From Rubellimicrobium thermophilum DSM 16684 (GTDB lineage: Bacteria; Pseudomonadota; Alphaproteobacteria; Rhodobacterales; Rhodobacteraceae), in NCBI RefSeq assembly GCF_000442315.1, contig NZ_KE557321.1, positions 196,224 to 260,223 of the forward strand: 64,000 nt of DNA, read 5' to 3'. Below, one piece after another: positions 1 to 10,880 of this stretch (positions are counted from its first letter, which is position 1; the number at the start of each line of letters is the position of its first letter). The position numbers and the translations under genes are program-made. The notes under the pieces were generated by a model, which saw only the letters and a list, made by a program, of their open reading frames with translations, was not told the DNA's origin and searched no databases.

Positions 1-252
1 CTGCCCGAGGCGCGCCGGCTGCTCGGCCGGCGGGCGCGCACCCATTTCGCCCGCGCCGGCCGCCTGGCCCGCGCCCATGCCTGGCCGCGCCTGCTGCCCG
101 CCCTGGTCATGATGGGGCCCTATGAACGGCTGCTGCGTGCGATGGAGCGGGACTGGGCCGCCCCGCCACCCCGCCGCCCCGGCTGGCGCAAGGCGGCCGA
201 CGGTCTGGCCTGTGCCGCAAGGGGGCTGCTGTGCCCCGGCGCTCCGGTCTGA
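1..252 (+). CDS. hpnD: Presqualene diphosphate synthase HpnD, C-terminal part
   Basis: The window opens inside this gene; 83 C-terminal residues are present, ending at a TGA. The visible tail, with a helical stretch containing LPALVMMGPYERLL, resembles the end of squalene/phytoene synthase-family proteins of the HpnD type. These condense two farnesyl diphosphates to presqualene diphosphate for hopanoid synthesis. The catalytic Asp-rich motifs lie outside the window, so the assignment rests on this tail and on the adjacent hpnE, which starts 14 bases downstream and suggests one operon. It could be another member of the squalene/phytoene synthase family. Confidence 0.65.
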   Translation: MPEARRLLGRRARTHFARAGRLARAHAWPRLLPALVMMGPYERLLRAMERDWAAPPPRRPGWRKAADGLACAARGLLCPGAPV

Positions 253-265
253 GGGAGCGCTGCCC

Positions 266-1515
266 TTGAGCCTGCGGCAGGTTCATGTCGTCGGGGCAGG
301 ACTGGCGGGCCTCGCCTGCGCGCTCGATCTTGCGGCGGCCGGCGTTGCGGTGCAGCTTCACGAGGGCTCGCCCAAGGCGGGCGGGCGCTGCCGCAGCTAC
401 TTCGACGCACGGCTGGGGCGGGTCGTGGACAACGGCAGCCACCTGATCCTGTCGGCCAACCGGGCCGTGCTGGACCATGCCGCACGCATCGGGGCCGCGC
501 ATCGCCTGTCGGCGCTGCCCGAGGCCGCCTTTCCCTTCGCCGACCTCGCCACGGGCGAGCGCTGGACCATCCGTGTGCCCGCCACGCCCCTTGGCACCTG
601 GCGGCATGATGCGCTGCCCCCCGGCGCGTCGCGGGCGACGGCCCTGGCCGATCTCGCCGGACTGCTGATGGCGGGGAAGAGGGCCACGGTGGCGGAGGCG
701 GTGCGCGGCCGCGGGCGGCTCTGGCAGGCCTTCTGGGAGCCGCTCGCCATCGCCGTCCTCAATGCCCCCCCCGCGGCCGGTTCGGCCCGGCTCCTGCGGG
801 CCATGCTGTTGCGCAGCCTCCTGAAGGGGGCCGCCGCCGCCCGGCCGGTGATCGCCCCCGAAGGGCTGGGCGCGGCGCTGGTCGATCCGGCGGTGGAACG
901 GCTGCGCGCGCTGGGCGCGGGGATCCGTTTCCGTGCCGCGCTGACCGGCATCAAGACGGAGGGGCGGCGTGTCGCCGCTCTGCTCTTCGGGGAGGAGCGG
1001 ATCGCGATCCCCCGCGGCGCCGGGGTGGTGCTGGCCCTGCCGCCGCAGGCTCTGGCGCCGCTCCTGCCCGGTCTGACGCTGCCGGCCCCCGGTCAGGCGA
1101 TCCTCAATGCCCATTTCCTCCTCCCCCCCGGCGAGGGCGAGGCGGCGCCGCCGCTGCTCGGCCTGGTCGGCGGGCAGGCGCAATGGCTGTTCCGGCGCGG
1201 CGATGTGCTGTCCGTCACCGTCTCGGCCGCCGGGGCATCGCCCCTGCACCGGATGCCGCGCGAGGCGGCCCTGTCCGTGCTGTGGGCCGACTGCGCCCAT
1301 GCCCTGGGCCTGCGAGGGGGGCCGCGGGCGGCGCGGCTGCTGCGCGAAAGGGCGGCGACCTTCGACCAGTCTCCCGCCGGTGCCGCGCGCCGCGCACCGA
1401 CCCGCACCCCTTGGGACAATCTCGTCCTGGCGGGCGACCATGTGGAAACCGGCCTGCCGGCCACGCTCGAAGGGGCGATCCTGTCGGGCCGGGCGGCGGC
1501 GACGGCGCTGCTGGA

Positions 1516-1525
<10 letters not shown>
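266..1525 (+). CDS. hpnE: Hydroxysqualene dehydroxylase HpnE
   Basis: This is an FAD-dependent amine-oxidase-fold enzyme of about 419 residues, the usual HpnE length, that reduces hydroxysqualene to squalene in the HpnCDE hopanoid route. The N-terminus holds the dinucleotide-binding motif [17 protein letters not shown]. The C-terminus has the family ending [20 protein letters not shown], where FAD is held. I chose the TTG start because a GAGGGAG ribosome site lies just upstream and the FAD motif follows at once; the reading frame stays open further upstream, but over hpnD. Its 3' end overlaps the convergent fni gene by 10 bases. Confidence 0.88.
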
Positions 1526-2529
<1,004 letters not shown>

Positions 2530-2606
2530 CCATGCCCCCCCTGTCTGTCCGCACCGGATGCGCCTGTGGTGGCAGGGTGGATCACCGCCGGCAAGCGCGG
2601 CGGGCC

Positions 2607-2636
2607 TTGACAGATGCAAAGTGGTCAGACCACTAT
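2607..2636 (+). promoter_or_regulatory. Predicted sigma-70 promoter of the rhamnose-type operon
   Basis: A perfect TTGACA (-35) at 2607 is followed after 18 bases by CACTAT (-10) at 2631. The promoter points to rhaS, whose ATG is 60 bases downstream. The spacer and -10 are overlapped by a palindrome (next entry). Confidence 0.6.
2620..2634. promoter_or_regulatory. GntR/FadR-type operator palindrome
   Basis: The sequence AGTGGTC-A-GACCACT is a perfect 7+1+7 palindrome. It contains the TGGT-N3-ACCA core typical of operators bound by GntR regulators with an FCD domain. It lies between the -35 and -10 elements and covers part of the -10, a classical repression position. The operon encodes such a regulator at 7334, so autoregulation released by the sugar or a catabolite is the simplest inference. 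Confidence 0.6.
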
Positions 2637-2695
2637 CCCGCATGGACCCGCAGGCCGGAAGAGCCGGGTCCGCCCCACAGGGAGGAGCACATCGC

Positions 2696-3727
2696 ATGAC
2701 ACGCCTTTCCGCCTCGGCCTCCGCCGTCGCCCTTGCCCTCGCCGCGGCCCTTGCCGGCGCCCCTGCCTCCGCGCAGGAGGCCGTGGACATGGTCCTGCTG
2801 CCCAAGTTCCTCGGCATCGCCGTCTTCGATCAGGCCCATCGCGGCGCCCAGGAGGCCCATGCCGAGATCGGCAATCCCGGCGCTCTCGAATTCCTCGGCC
2901 CCACGCCCGAGAATTCCGTCGCCGGCCAGATCGAGATCCTGACCACGGCCGCCTCGAACGGTGTCGATGTGGTCATGCTCTCCAACAATGCGGGCGACCA
3001 GATCGCCCCGGCCGCTCAGGCGGCGCAGGAAGCCGGCACCCGCGTCGTCACCTGGGACAGCCCGATTCCCTCCGGTCAGGGCGAATCGCTCTTCGTGGCG
3101 CAGGTGGATTTCGCCGAGACGGGGCGCGTGATGGCCGACATGGCCCATTCCATCATGGGCGGCGAAGGGCAATTCGCCATCCTCTCCGCCTCGCCCGATG
3201 CCGCCAACCAGAACGCCTGGATCGCCTCCATGCAGGAGGTGCTGGCCAGCGACGAGAAATATGCCGGGCTCGAGCTGGTCGAGATCGTCTATGGCAACGA
3301 CCAGTCCGAAGAGAGCTACAACCGCGCCCTGGCCCTGGTGGACAGCCATCCGGATCTTGAGCTGATCATGGCCCCCACCACCGTCGGCATCCAGGCCGCG
3401 GCCAAGGCCATGCAGGACGAAGGGCTGTGCGACCGGGTCAAGGTCTCGGGCCTCGGCCTGCCGGCCGAGATGGTCAGCTACACGCTGAACGGCTGTGCGC
3501 CCGAATTCGCGCTCTGGAGCTTCGTGGATCTGGGCTATCTCACCTATTACGTGAGCTATCTGCTCGCCACCGGGGCCATTCAGGGCGTGGAGGGCGAGAC
3601 CTTCGAGGCCGGCCGCCTCGGCTCCTACACGATCGAGAAGGACCCCACGCGCGAGAACGGTCTGCGCGTGCTGATGGGCCCCTTCACGGTCTACACGGCC
3701 GAGAATGTCGAGGCCGCGGCCCAGTAG
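2696..3727 (+). CDS. rhaS: Sugar ABC transporter periplasmic binding protein, RhaS-like
   Basis: This 343-residue protein has a Sec signal peptide (Ala-rich core, cleavage after APASA near residue 25) and a periplasmic-binding-protein fold of the ribose/autoinducer class, including [10 protein letters not shown] and the hinge region ending [15 protein letters not shown]. It should capture a sugar in the periplasm for the RhaTPQ importer that follows. GGAGGAG lies 8 bases before the ATG. The rhamnose assignment comes from resemblance to RhaS-type receptors, the rhaSTPQ gene order and the RhaM-like mutarotase in the same operon. L-fucose or another deoxysugar remains possible. Confidence 0.8.
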   Translation: MTRLSASASAVALALAAALAGAPASAQEAVDMVLLPKFLGIAVFDQAHRGAQEAHAEIGNPGALEFLGPTPENSVAGQIEILTTAASNGVDVVMLSNNAGDQIAPAAQAAQEAGTRVVTWDSPIPSGQGESLFVAQVDFAETGRVMADMAHSIMGGEGQFAILSASPDAANQNAWIASMQEVLASDEKYAGLELVEIVYGNDQSEESYNRALALVDSHPDLELIMAPTTVGIQAAAKAMQDEGLCDRVKVSGLGLPAEMVSYTLNGCAPEFALWSFVDLGYLTYYVSYLLATGAIQGVEGETFEAGRLGSYTIEKDPTRENGLRVLMGPFTVYTAENVEAAAQ

Positions 3728-3745
3728 CCGCCGGCTGCATCCCGG

Positions 3746-3768
3746 CCCGGTTCCGCCGCGGAACCGGG
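3746..3768 (+). promoter_or_regulatory. Intergenic hairpin between rhaS and rhaT
   Basis: A perfect 9-bp stem, CCCGGTTCC paired with GGAACCGGG around GCCGC, lies 18 bases after the rhaS stop. No T run follows, so it is probably not an intrinsic terminator. Hairpins here often protect the upstream mRNA segment and let the binding protein be made in excess over the transporter. Confidence 0.5.
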
Positions 3769-3799
3769 CGCCCGGCACCCCTTGCGGAGAAGACGACGG

Positions 3800-5313
3800 A
3801 TGGCCGTTCCGGTCCTCGAACTGCGCGACATCGGCAAGAGCTTCGGGCCGACGCGGGCGCTTGACGGCGTCTCGCTGGCCTTGCAGGCCGGCACGATCCA
3901 CGCCCTCGTGGGCGAGAACGGCGCCGGCAAGTCCACGCTGATCAAGATCATGACCGGCCTGTTCCCGCCGTCGTCCGGCTCGATCCTCCTCGAGGGACGG
4001 GAGCGGCGCCTGACCTCCACCGCCGAGGCGCGCCGCGCCGGCATCGCCGCCATCTATCAGGAACCGATGGTCTTTCCCGATCTGTCGGTGGCCGAGAACA
4101 TCTTCATCTCGCATCAGGACCGGCCGCAATGGATCGGCTGGCGGCGGATGGAGGAGGAGGCCGCCGCCCTGATCGCCCGCCTCGGCGTCGCGCTCGACCC
4201 CCGCCGCCTGGCCGGGGATCTCACCCTTGCCGAACAGCAGACGGTGGAGATCGCCCGCGCCATCGGCCTCAGGGTCCGCGTCCTGATCATGGACGAGCCC
4301 TCGGCCTCGCTGTCGGAGCACGAGGTGCGCCGCCTGCACGGCATTGCCCGGGCCCTGCGCGACGAAGGCGTGGCGGTCCTCTACATCTCCCACCGGCTGG
4401 AGGAGATCTTTGCCTTGGCCGATACCGTGACGGTGCTGCGGGACGGCCGTCATGTCTCCACACGCCCCATCGCCGATGTGACGCAGGACGGCCTTGTCGC
4501 CGAGATGGTGGGCCGCGACATGGAAGGGCGCTTCGCCCGCGTGCCCTCGCAGGCGCGGGGGCACGTGGCGCTGCGCGTGGAGGGCCTCGGTCGCGAAGGG
4601 GGTCTTCGCCGGGGGTCAGCTTCCATCTCGAGGCCGGCGAGATCGTCTGCCTGGCGGGTCTTGTCGGCTCGCGGCGCACGGATGTGGCGCTGGCCCTGTT
4701 CGGTATCGCCCCGGCGACCGCCGGCCGGATCGAGATCGAAGGGCGCCCCGCCGCGATCCGTTCCCCCCGCGAGGCGATGGCCCTGGGCCTCGCCTATGTC
4801 TCCGAGGATCGCCGCAAGCTCGGCCTGGCCCTGTCCGAAAGCATCGCCGCCAATGTCACCCTGCCCCGGATCGACTCTTATGCAAATCGCTGGGGCTGGC
4901 TCGACCGCCGGCGCGAGATGGCCGATGCCGCCCGCTTTGCCGCCGGGATGCGCATCAAGGCCGCCGGCCTGTCCGCCCCGGTGGGAACCCTGTCGGGCGG
5001 CAACCAGCAAAAGGTGATGCTGGCCAAATGGCTCAACACGAATCCGCGCATCCTGATCGTGGATGAACCCACGCGCGGCATCGATATCGGCGCCAAGGCC
5101 GAGGTTCACCGCATCCTGCGCGAGCTTGCGGGGCAGGGGGTGGCGATCCTCGTGATCTCCTCGGACCTGCCCGAGGTGCTCTCGCTGGCCGACCGGGTGC
5201 TGGTGATGCGCGAAGGCCGCCTGGCCGGCGAGCTGCCCGGCGCCACGGCGACCGAGGAATCCGTCATGCGCATCGCGCTGGGTGCGGCCGAGACGCGGGG
5301 AGAGGCGGCATGA
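3800..5313 (+). CDS. rhaT: Sugar ABC transporter ATPase, RhaT-like (two frameshifts)
   Basis: This is a duplicated ATP-binding protein of the ribose/rhamnose class, about 504 residues. Domain 1 has Walker [10 protein letters not shown], and its signature loop reads LTLAEQQ. It also has Walker [13 protein letters not shown]. Domain 2 has the degenerate first loop GLVGSRRTD, the signature LSGGNQQKV and Walker [15 protein letters not shown]. Two extra G residues, in runs near 4600 and 4615, break the frame between the domains; removing one base from each restores [13 protein letters not shown]. The start ATG follows GCGGAGAAG. The gene ends by overlapping rhaP by 4 bases. Confidence 0.85.
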
Positions 5314-6368
5314 GGAACGGCGGTCTGTCCTCCGGAACGCTGCGCCTGATCGCGCTGATGGGGGTATTCGGGCTGGTGGTGATCTTCTTCGCCACCCAGA
5401 TCGACAATTATCTGCGGGCGAGCCTGTTCAACCGCACCTCCACATCGGTCGCGATCATCCTGCCCATCGCGGTGGGGCAGGCCTTTGTCGTGCTGACGCG
5501 CAACATCGACCTGTCGGTGGGCTCGATCGTCGGCTGCACCGCCTATGGCATCGGCGGGCTGCTCGCCGCCTTTCCCGATCTGCCCCCGCCCGTCGCAGTC
5601 GCCGCGGCGGTGGCGATGGGCGCCCTGTTCGGCACGGTCAACGGGCTTCTGGTCTCGCGCTTCGGCCTGCCCTCGATCATCGTCACGCTGGGCACGCTGG
5701 CCATCTTCCGTTCGCTGCTCGTGCAGGGTTCGGGCGGGGCCTCGATCACGACGGCCTCGCTGCCGGCCTGGGTGCCCGCCTTCGCCCAGGCCAATGCCTT
5801 CACCCTCGGGGGGCTGCAGATCCGCTGGATGGTGCTTGCGGCGCTGGCGGTGACCCTCCTGGCGCATCTGGTCCTGACCCGGTTGCGGGTCGGGCGGCAG
5901 TTCCATGCCGCCGGATCGAACCCGGATGCCGCCGCCTTCGCCGGGATCGACCTGCGCGCCACCGTGTTGCGGGCCTTCGTCATCTCCGGCGCGCTGGCGG
6001 GGCTGGCGGGCTTCTTCTTCCTCGCGCGCTTCGGCAACATCACCGTCGTGGCGGGCCTCGGCTTCGAGCTGAAGTCCGTGGGCGCGGTCGTCGTGGGCGG
6101 GGTCAACATCTTCGGCGGCTCGGGCTCGGTGCTGGGCGTGCTGATGGGGGCGGCGCTGATCGACCTGATCGATGCCTCCCTCGTGCGATGGCCGCTCGTC
6201 TCCGAGTTCTGGCGCGAGGCGGTGCTGGGCTTCCTGATCCTGGCCGCCGTGGCGCTGGATGCCGCCCTCGCGCGCCGCCTGATGCGCCGCCGCGCCCGCC
6301 GCCAGCCGGAGCACGGGACCGCCCCCGCCGCCGCCCCCGCCGCCATGCCCGAGGACGCCCGCCCATGA
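5310..6368 (+). CDS. rhaP: Sugar ABC transporter permease, RhaP-like
   Basis: This 352-residue inner-membrane permease belongs to the BPD_transp_2 family of ribose-type importers. It has about eight or more hydrophobic segments, the conserved [12 protein letters not shown] near residue 66 and a C-terminal [14 protein letters not shown] loop typical of the family. The Ala/Pro/Arg-rich tail is probably cytoplasmic. It overlaps rhaT and rhaQ by ATGA junctions, implying translational coupling. With RhaQ it should form the heterodimeric channel. Confidence 0.85.
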   Translation: MRNGGLSSGTLRLIALMGVFGLVVIFFATQIDNYLRASLFNRTSTSVAIILPIAVGQAFVVLTRNIDLSVGSIVGCTAYGIGGLLAAFPDLPPPVAVAAAVAMGALFGTVNGLLVSRFGLPSIIVTLGTLAIFRSLLVQGSGGASITTASLPAWVPAFAQANAFTLGGLQIRWMVLAALAVTLLAHLVLTRLRVGRQFHAAGSNPDAAAFAGIDLRATVLRAFVISGALAGLAGFFFLARFGNITVVAGLGFELKSVGAVVVGGVNIFGGSGSVLGVLMGAALIDLIDASLVRWPLVSEFWREAVLGFLILAAVALDAALARRLMRRRARRQPEHGTAPAAAPAAMPEDARP

Positions 6369-7337
6369 CCGCCCTGCGCGACCGTCTGATGAGCTGGGAA
6401 GGTTTTCTCCTTCTCGTCCTTGCCGTTCTCTATCTGGGCAATGCGCTGGCCTCGCCCGTGTTCCTGACGGTCGGCAACCAGATCAACCTGTTCCAGCTCT
6501 CGATCGAGAAGGTCATCGTCGCCCTGGCCATGACCTTCGTCATCATCAATGGCGAGATCGACCTGTCGGTCGCCTCGGTCATGGGGCTGGCAGCCTGCCT
6601 GTTCGGCTGGCTGGTGGAGCAGGGCCTGCCGGCCTGGGGGGCGATCCCGCTCGTGCTGCTGGCCGGGGCGGCCTGCGGCGCCTTCAACGCCCTCTGGATC
6701 GTGCGCGCGGGGCTGCCCTCGCTCGTGGTCACGCTCGCCACGCTGATCGGCTTCCGCGGCCTGGCCCGCATCCTTGTCGAGGACCGCGGCATCGGCGGCT
6801 TTCCCGACTGGTTCAACAAGCTGGGCCAGCAGCCGCTTCTCGGCCCCCTGCCGCTGGCGCTGATGCTCTGGGCCGTCATGGCGCTGGCGGCCTGGGTGCT
6901 GCTCGAACGCACGGCCTTCGGACGCAAGGTCACGGTCATCGGCGCCAACCGGGCAGTGGCCGAGTTCTCGGGCCTGCCCGTCGGGCGCGTCAAGACCACG
7001 CTCTTCGTCGCCTCCTCGACGGTTGCCGCGCTGGCGGGGCTGCTCTATGCCGCCCGCCTCGGCGCGGTGCGGGGCGACATCGCACAGGGCTTCGAGCTCG
7101 ACATCATCACCATCGTCCTGCTCGGGGGGGTGTCGATCTTCGGCGGGGTCGGCTCCATCACCGGCACGGTGCTGGCGATCCTCATCGTGCTCAGCTTGCG
7201 CAACGGGATGCAGCTCGCCAACCTGACCGGGCATATCCAGTCGGGGATCCTGGGGGGTGCTGCTGATCCTGTCGGTCATGGTGCCCACCTTCCGCGCCTG
7301 GGCGCTGCGCCTTCTGCATCGCGAGGCTCCGGCATGA
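6365..7337 (+). CDS. rhaQ: Sugar ABC transporter permease, RhaQ-like (one frameshift)
   Basis: This is the second BPD_transp_2 permease, about 323 residues. It shows [18 protein letters not shown] and [17 protein letters not shown], the paired signatures of the family. Near 7255 the run GGGGGG carries one extra base; removing it yields a hydrophobic C-terminal helix ([11 protein letters not shown]) ending HREAPA at the TGA that overlaps the start of the regulator gene. Without correction the reading frame would fuse out of frame into that gene. It partners RhaP. Confidence 0.83.
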
Positions 7338-8074
7338 CCGAACCTGCCATTCCCTTTGCCGCCGATCCGCTCGCGGGTCTTGCCGCCCCGCTGGGGCGCA
7401 AGACGGCCTCCGAACTCGTCGTCACCCGCGTGCTCGACCTGATGCGCGCAGGCCATCTGAAGCCCGGCGACCGCCTGCCGCCCGAACGCGAACTGGCCCG
7501 CACCCTGGCGGTCAGCCGCCCCACCCTGCGCGAGGCGCTGCGCGCGCTCTCGATCCTCGGGGTGCTCGAGATCCGCCATGGTGGCGGGGCGATCGTCGCT
7601 GCCCCCGATCCGGGCGAGCTGCTCCAGCCGCTCGATCTCTTCGTGAGCCTCGGCGCCGGCGACATGGTGGCCGTCTTCGAGGCCCGCATCGCCTTCGAGC
7701 CGCTGATCGCCGCCCGCGCCGCCGAAGGACTGACCGCGGATCAGCTGGCCCGCCTGAGCGAGCTTGTCGCCGCCCAGACCGCCCATCCCGAGGATGCCGA
7801 ACTGTTCCATGACACCGACATCGAGCTGCACAAGACCATCCTCGATGCGGCGGGCAATCCCTATCTGACCCGCTTCGGCCGCCTGCTGCAGGTGCTGGGC
7901 GACCAGGGCCGCAAGGCCTATCAGAAACGCCGGCATCTGCGCCTGCGCAGCATCGCCGATCATCAGACGCTCATCGCCGCACTCGGGGCCCGCGATGCCG
8001 AGGCCGCCCAGCGGGCGATGCGCCAGCATATGGTCAACGTGCTCGCGGCCATCAGGGAGGCAACCGGTCGCTGA
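7334..8074 (+). CDS. GntR-family transcriptional regulator with FCD domain
   Basis: This is a 246-residue regulator. Residues about 20-90 form the winged helix-turn-helix ([29 protein letters not shown]), and the C-terminal half is an all-helical FCD ligand domain with the metal-ligand pattern D...H ([10 protein letters not shown]) and later His residues. It is translationally coupled to rhaQ by ATGA. The FadR-type palindrome at the operon promoter is its likely target. The effector is presumably a sugar acid or other intermediate of the encoded pathway; this is inferred, not seen. Confidence 0.85.
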   Translation: MTEPAIPFAADPLAGLAAPLGRKTASELVVTRVLDLMRAGHLKPGDRLPPERELARTLAVSRPTLREALRALSILGVLEIRHGGGAIVAAPDPGELLQPLDLFVSLGAGDMVAVFEARIAFEPLIAARAAEGLTADQLARLSELVAAQTAHPEDAELFHDTDIELHKTILDAAGNPYLTRFGRLLQVLGDQGRKAYQKRRHLRLRSIADHQTLIAALGARDAEAAQRAMRQHMVNVLAAIREATGR

Positions 8075-8104
8075 GGCGGCCGCCGGCATCGGAAGGGGGC
8101 ATGC

Positions 8105-8872
8105 ATGGCAGAGCGGCGATGGAAGCGGGCCGACATCGTCCGGGGAGGGGTCTCCACCCCCCTCGATGCGCCGATGGTGCCCCCCTTTCCCATCCGTTTC
8201 CGCGATGCCGCGATCCTGACGCTGTGCTACCGCACGGACCCGGAGGCCATCGCCGCGCTCCTGCCCGAACCGCTGGAGCCGCTCTCGGATGTGGTGATGA
8301 TCCACCTCTACGACATGCGCGATCCCGATTGGCTCGGCCCCTACCGGGAGGCCAATGTGATGGTCGGGGCAGAGCTGCCGGGGATCGCGGCAGGCGCCTA
8401 TTCGCCCTGGCTGTTCCTGTCCTCGGACATCGGTCTGGCCCATGGTCGCGAGGTGCACGGCCAGCCCAAGAAGCTGGGCTGCCCCCGGATCGAGATGCGC
8501 GGCGACCTGATCGTGGGCACGCTCGAACGCAACGGCATCGCGGTGCTGACCGGCACGCTGCCCTACAAGCAGCAGCGCGCCGATCTCGCCGATCTTGCGG
8601 CGATCCTTCCCTTTGCCACCAACATCAACCTCAAGGCCGTGGACCATATCGACGGGCGGCCTGCGATCCGCCAGCTCACCGCGCGCACGCTCGCCGATGT
8701 GCAGCTGGCCGAATGCTGGCGCGGCCCCTGCACGGTGGAGCTGCGCCCCAACGCCCAGGCGCCGCTGCACCGCCTGCCGGTGCGCGAGATGCTCGACGGC
8801 TTCTTCTGGCGCGCGTCCTTTACCCTCGTGCCGGGACGGGTGCTTCACGACTATCTGGAGGAGAGCAGCTGA
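8105..8872 (+). CDS. Acetoacetate decarboxylase-family protein
   Basis: This 255-residue protein matches the acetoacetate decarboxylase superfamily. It has the region GREVHGQPKKLGCPRIEM, whose paired lysines correspond to the Schiff-base lysine site of acetoacetate decarboxylase. Classical members decarboxylate beta-keto acids; others in the superfamily are cyclases, dehydratases or aldolase-like. It sits between the regulator and the sugar mutarotase, overlapping the latter by one base (TGATG), so it belongs to the sugar operon. I know of no such enzyme in the established rhamnose or fucose routes. The substrate is unknown. Confidence 0.78.
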   Translation: MAERRWKRADIVRGGVSTPLDAPMVPPFPIRFRDAAILTLCYRTDPEAIAALLPEPLEPLSDVVMIHLYDMRDPDWLGPYREANVMVGAELPGIAAGAYSPWLFLSSDIGLAHGREVHGQPKKLGCPRIEMRGDLIVGTLERNGIAVLTGTLPYKQQRADLADLAAILPFATNINLKAVDHIDGRPAIRQLTARTLADVQLAECWRGPCTVELRPNAQAPLHRLPVREMLDGFFWRASFTLVPGRVLHDYLEESS

Positions 8873-9186
8873 TGCCCAGCTATGCATGGGTGCTGGGGGT
8901 GCGCCCCGGCTACGAGGACGAATACCGCCGCCGACATGACGAACTCTGGCCGGAGATGGCCGATTGCCTGCGCGCCGCCGGTATCCGCAACTATCACATC
9001 TTCCGTCATGGCCTGACGCTCTTCGGCTATTTCGAGACCGACGATCTGGAGGCCACCATCACCGCCTTGCGCGAGGATCCCGTCAACCGCCGCTGGTCGG
9101 ACTACATGGCCGACATCATGCAGGTGGATCTCGATCCGCGCACGGGCTTTCCCTTCCTTCTGCCCCGTCAATGGAGCCTCGATTGA
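8872..9186 (+). CDS. rhaM: L-rhamnose mutarotase family protein
   Basis: This 104-residue dimeric alpha/beta-barrel protein has the family hallmarks: the length, the His at RRRHDELWPEM, the YHIFRHG strand and the ending WWSDYM-like segment (RRWSDYMADIMQ). RhaM proteins interconvert alpha and beta anomers of L-rhamnose. Here it would feed the imported pyranose to a sugar dehydrogenase specific for one anomer. It starts at TGATG with the decarboxylase-family gene and ends overlapping the next SDR. Some relatives act on other deoxysugars. Confidence 0.85.
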   Translation: MPSYAWVLGVRPGYEDEYRRRHDELWPEMADCLRAAGIRNYHIFRHGLTLFGYFETDDLEATITALREDPVNRRWSDYMADIMQVDLDPRTGFPFLLPRQWSLD

Positions 9187-9924
9187 CCCCCATCGACCTC
9201 ACCGGCCGCACGGCCTTCGTCACCGGCGGCAACCGCGGGATCGGTCTTGCGGCCGTCCGCGCCCTGCGCGAGGCCGGCGCGGCCGTCACCTTCACCGCCC
9301 GCAGCGCCGAGGCCGCGCAGGACGGCGAACGCCTGGGCGCGCAGGCCGCCATCCTCGACGTGACCGACCGCGCCGCCCTGGCCCGCGCCCTCGCGCCGGG
9401 CTTCGACATCCTCGTGAACAATGCCGGCGTGATCGGCCCCATCGGCCATCTGGCCGATGTCGCCATCGAGGACTGGGCCGCCAACATCGCGACGAACCTC
9501 ATCGCCGCGACCCATGCGATCCAGCTGGCGCTGCCGGGGATGCTGGCCCGCGGCGGGGGGACGGTGGTCAACCTGTCCTCCGGTGCGGCGCGCAATCCGA
9601 TGGAGGGCTGGTCGGCCTATTGCGCGGGCAAGGCGGGCCTCGCGATGGTCACGCGCATGGTCGCGCTCGAATACGGCCCGCGCGGCATCCGCGTCTTCGG
9701 CTTTGCGCCCGGCGTCGTGGACACGGGCATGCAGGGGACGATCCGCGCCTCCGGGATCAACCCCGTGAGCCGCCTCCCGCGCGAGAGCCTGAGCCCCCCC
9801 GAGGAGCCGGGCCGGGCCATCGCCTTTCTCTGCACGCCGGCCGCCGATCCCTTCATGGGGCGGCGAATGCGACATCCGCGACCCGGCCTTCCGCGCGGCG
9901 GCCGGGCTGGAGATCCGCGCATGA
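9171..9924 (+). CDS. Short-chain dehydrogenase/reductase (one frameshift)
   Basis: This is a classical SDR of about 250 residues. It has the NAD(P) motif TGGNRGIG, the structural NNAGVIG and the catalytic Ser plus YCAGK (Y-x3-K). One G is missing in the run at about 9857; restoring it gives the end GGECDIRDPAFRAAAGLEIRA and a stop that overlaps the next ATG. The ATG at 9171 is assumed; a TTG at 9183 is the alternative. In this operon it may oxidise the sugar to a lactone or a 3-deoxy-keto acid further down. Which step it performs cannot be told. Confidence 0.8.
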
Positions 9925-10880
9925 CCGATGTCGTCGTCACCGATGCCACCTTCCCGACCGTGGAGGCCGAGGAACGGGCCGCCCGCGATCGGGGGGCCTC
10001 CTTCCGGCGGGCCGCCTGCCGCACGGCCGAGGAGGTGGCCGAGGCCCTGCGCGGCGCCCGTGTCGCCGTGGTCCAGTTCGCCCCGCTCACCCGGGCGGCG
10101 GTGGAGGGCCTCGCCCCCGGCGCGCGCGTGATCCGCTATGGCGTGGGCTATGACAATCTCGATCTCGCCGCGATCCGCGACCGCGGCCTGACGGCGGCCT
10201 ATGTCCCCGACTACTGCGCCGAGGAGGTGGCCGACCATACCGCGGCGATGATCCTCGCCCTGCTGAGAAAGCTGCCGATGCTCGATGCCTCGGTGCGGCG
10301 CGGCGAATGGGCGGCGGTGGCGGTCGCGCGGCCGCTGAAGCCCTTCGCCGAGACGACGGTGGGCTTTCTCGGCTTCGGCCGCATCGCCCGGGGGGTGCGG
10401 GCGCGCCTCGCCCCCTTCGGCTTCCGCTTCCTCGCCCATGATCCTTTCCAGGAGGGCCGGCACGAGGACATCCGCTTCGTCGATCGCGACACGCTTCTGG
10501 CCGAATCGGATGCGCTCTCGCTGCATGCCCCCTCGACCGAGGCCACGCGCGGCCTGATCGGGGCCGAGGCCCTGGCCCGGATGCGGCCCCATGCGGTGAT
10601 CGTCAACACCGCCCGCGGCGATCTGGTCGCGGAGGACGCCCTGGCTGCCGCCCTGCGCGAAGGGCGGATCGGGGGGGCCGCCCTCGATGTCTTCGCGGCC
10701 GAGCCGCTGCCGGCGGATTCGCCCCTGCGCGGGGCGCCCAACCTGCTGCTCTCGCCCCATGCCGCCTGGTATTCCGAAGCCGCCGTGGCCCGCCTTCAGG
10801 GGCTGGGTGGCCGGATGAGATCGGGTCGCGCGCTCGACGGCCTGCCGCCGCGCTGCCCGATTCCGGGGACCGCGCCATGA
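9921..10880 (+). CDS. D-isomer-type 2-hydroxyacid dehydrogenase
   Basis: This 319-residue member of the phosphoglycerate/C-terminal-binding-protein group has the Rossmann motif VGFLGFGRIARGV, and the catalytic residues Arg (NTARGDLV), Glu (AAEPLPADSPL) and His (LLLSPHAAW). Such enzymes reduce 2-keto acids or oxidise 2-hydroxy acids with NAD(P). It is coupled by ATGA to the SDR upstream and overlaps the enolase gene downstream. The segment near residue 294 (GLGGRMRSG) departs from the expected helix pattern, so a pair of compensating indels near 10805-10830 is possible. Substrate unknown. Confidence 0.78.
   Translation: MTDVVVTDATFPTVEAEERAARDRGASFRRAACRTAEEVAEALRGARVAVVQFAPLTRAAVEGLAPGARVIRYGVGYDNLDLAAIRDRGLTAAYVPDYCAEEVADHTAAMILALLRKLPMLDASVRRGEWAAVAVARPLKPFAETTVGFLGFGRIARGVRARLAPFGFRFLAHDPFQEGRHEDIRFVDRDTLLAESDALSLHAPSTEATRGLIGAEALARMRPHAVIVNTARGDLVAEDALAAALREGRIGGAALDVFAAEPLPADSPLRGAPNLLLSPHAAWYSEAAVARLQGLGGRMRSGRALDGLPPRCPIPGTAP

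Noticed and set aside
5543-8887. A 1114-codon open frame on the minus strand
   Set aside because: It is antisense to rhaP, rhaQ, the regulator and the decarboxylase-family gene. Long antisense frames arise from the high third-position GC, and the product is low-complexity His/Arg/Gly-rich with no domain.
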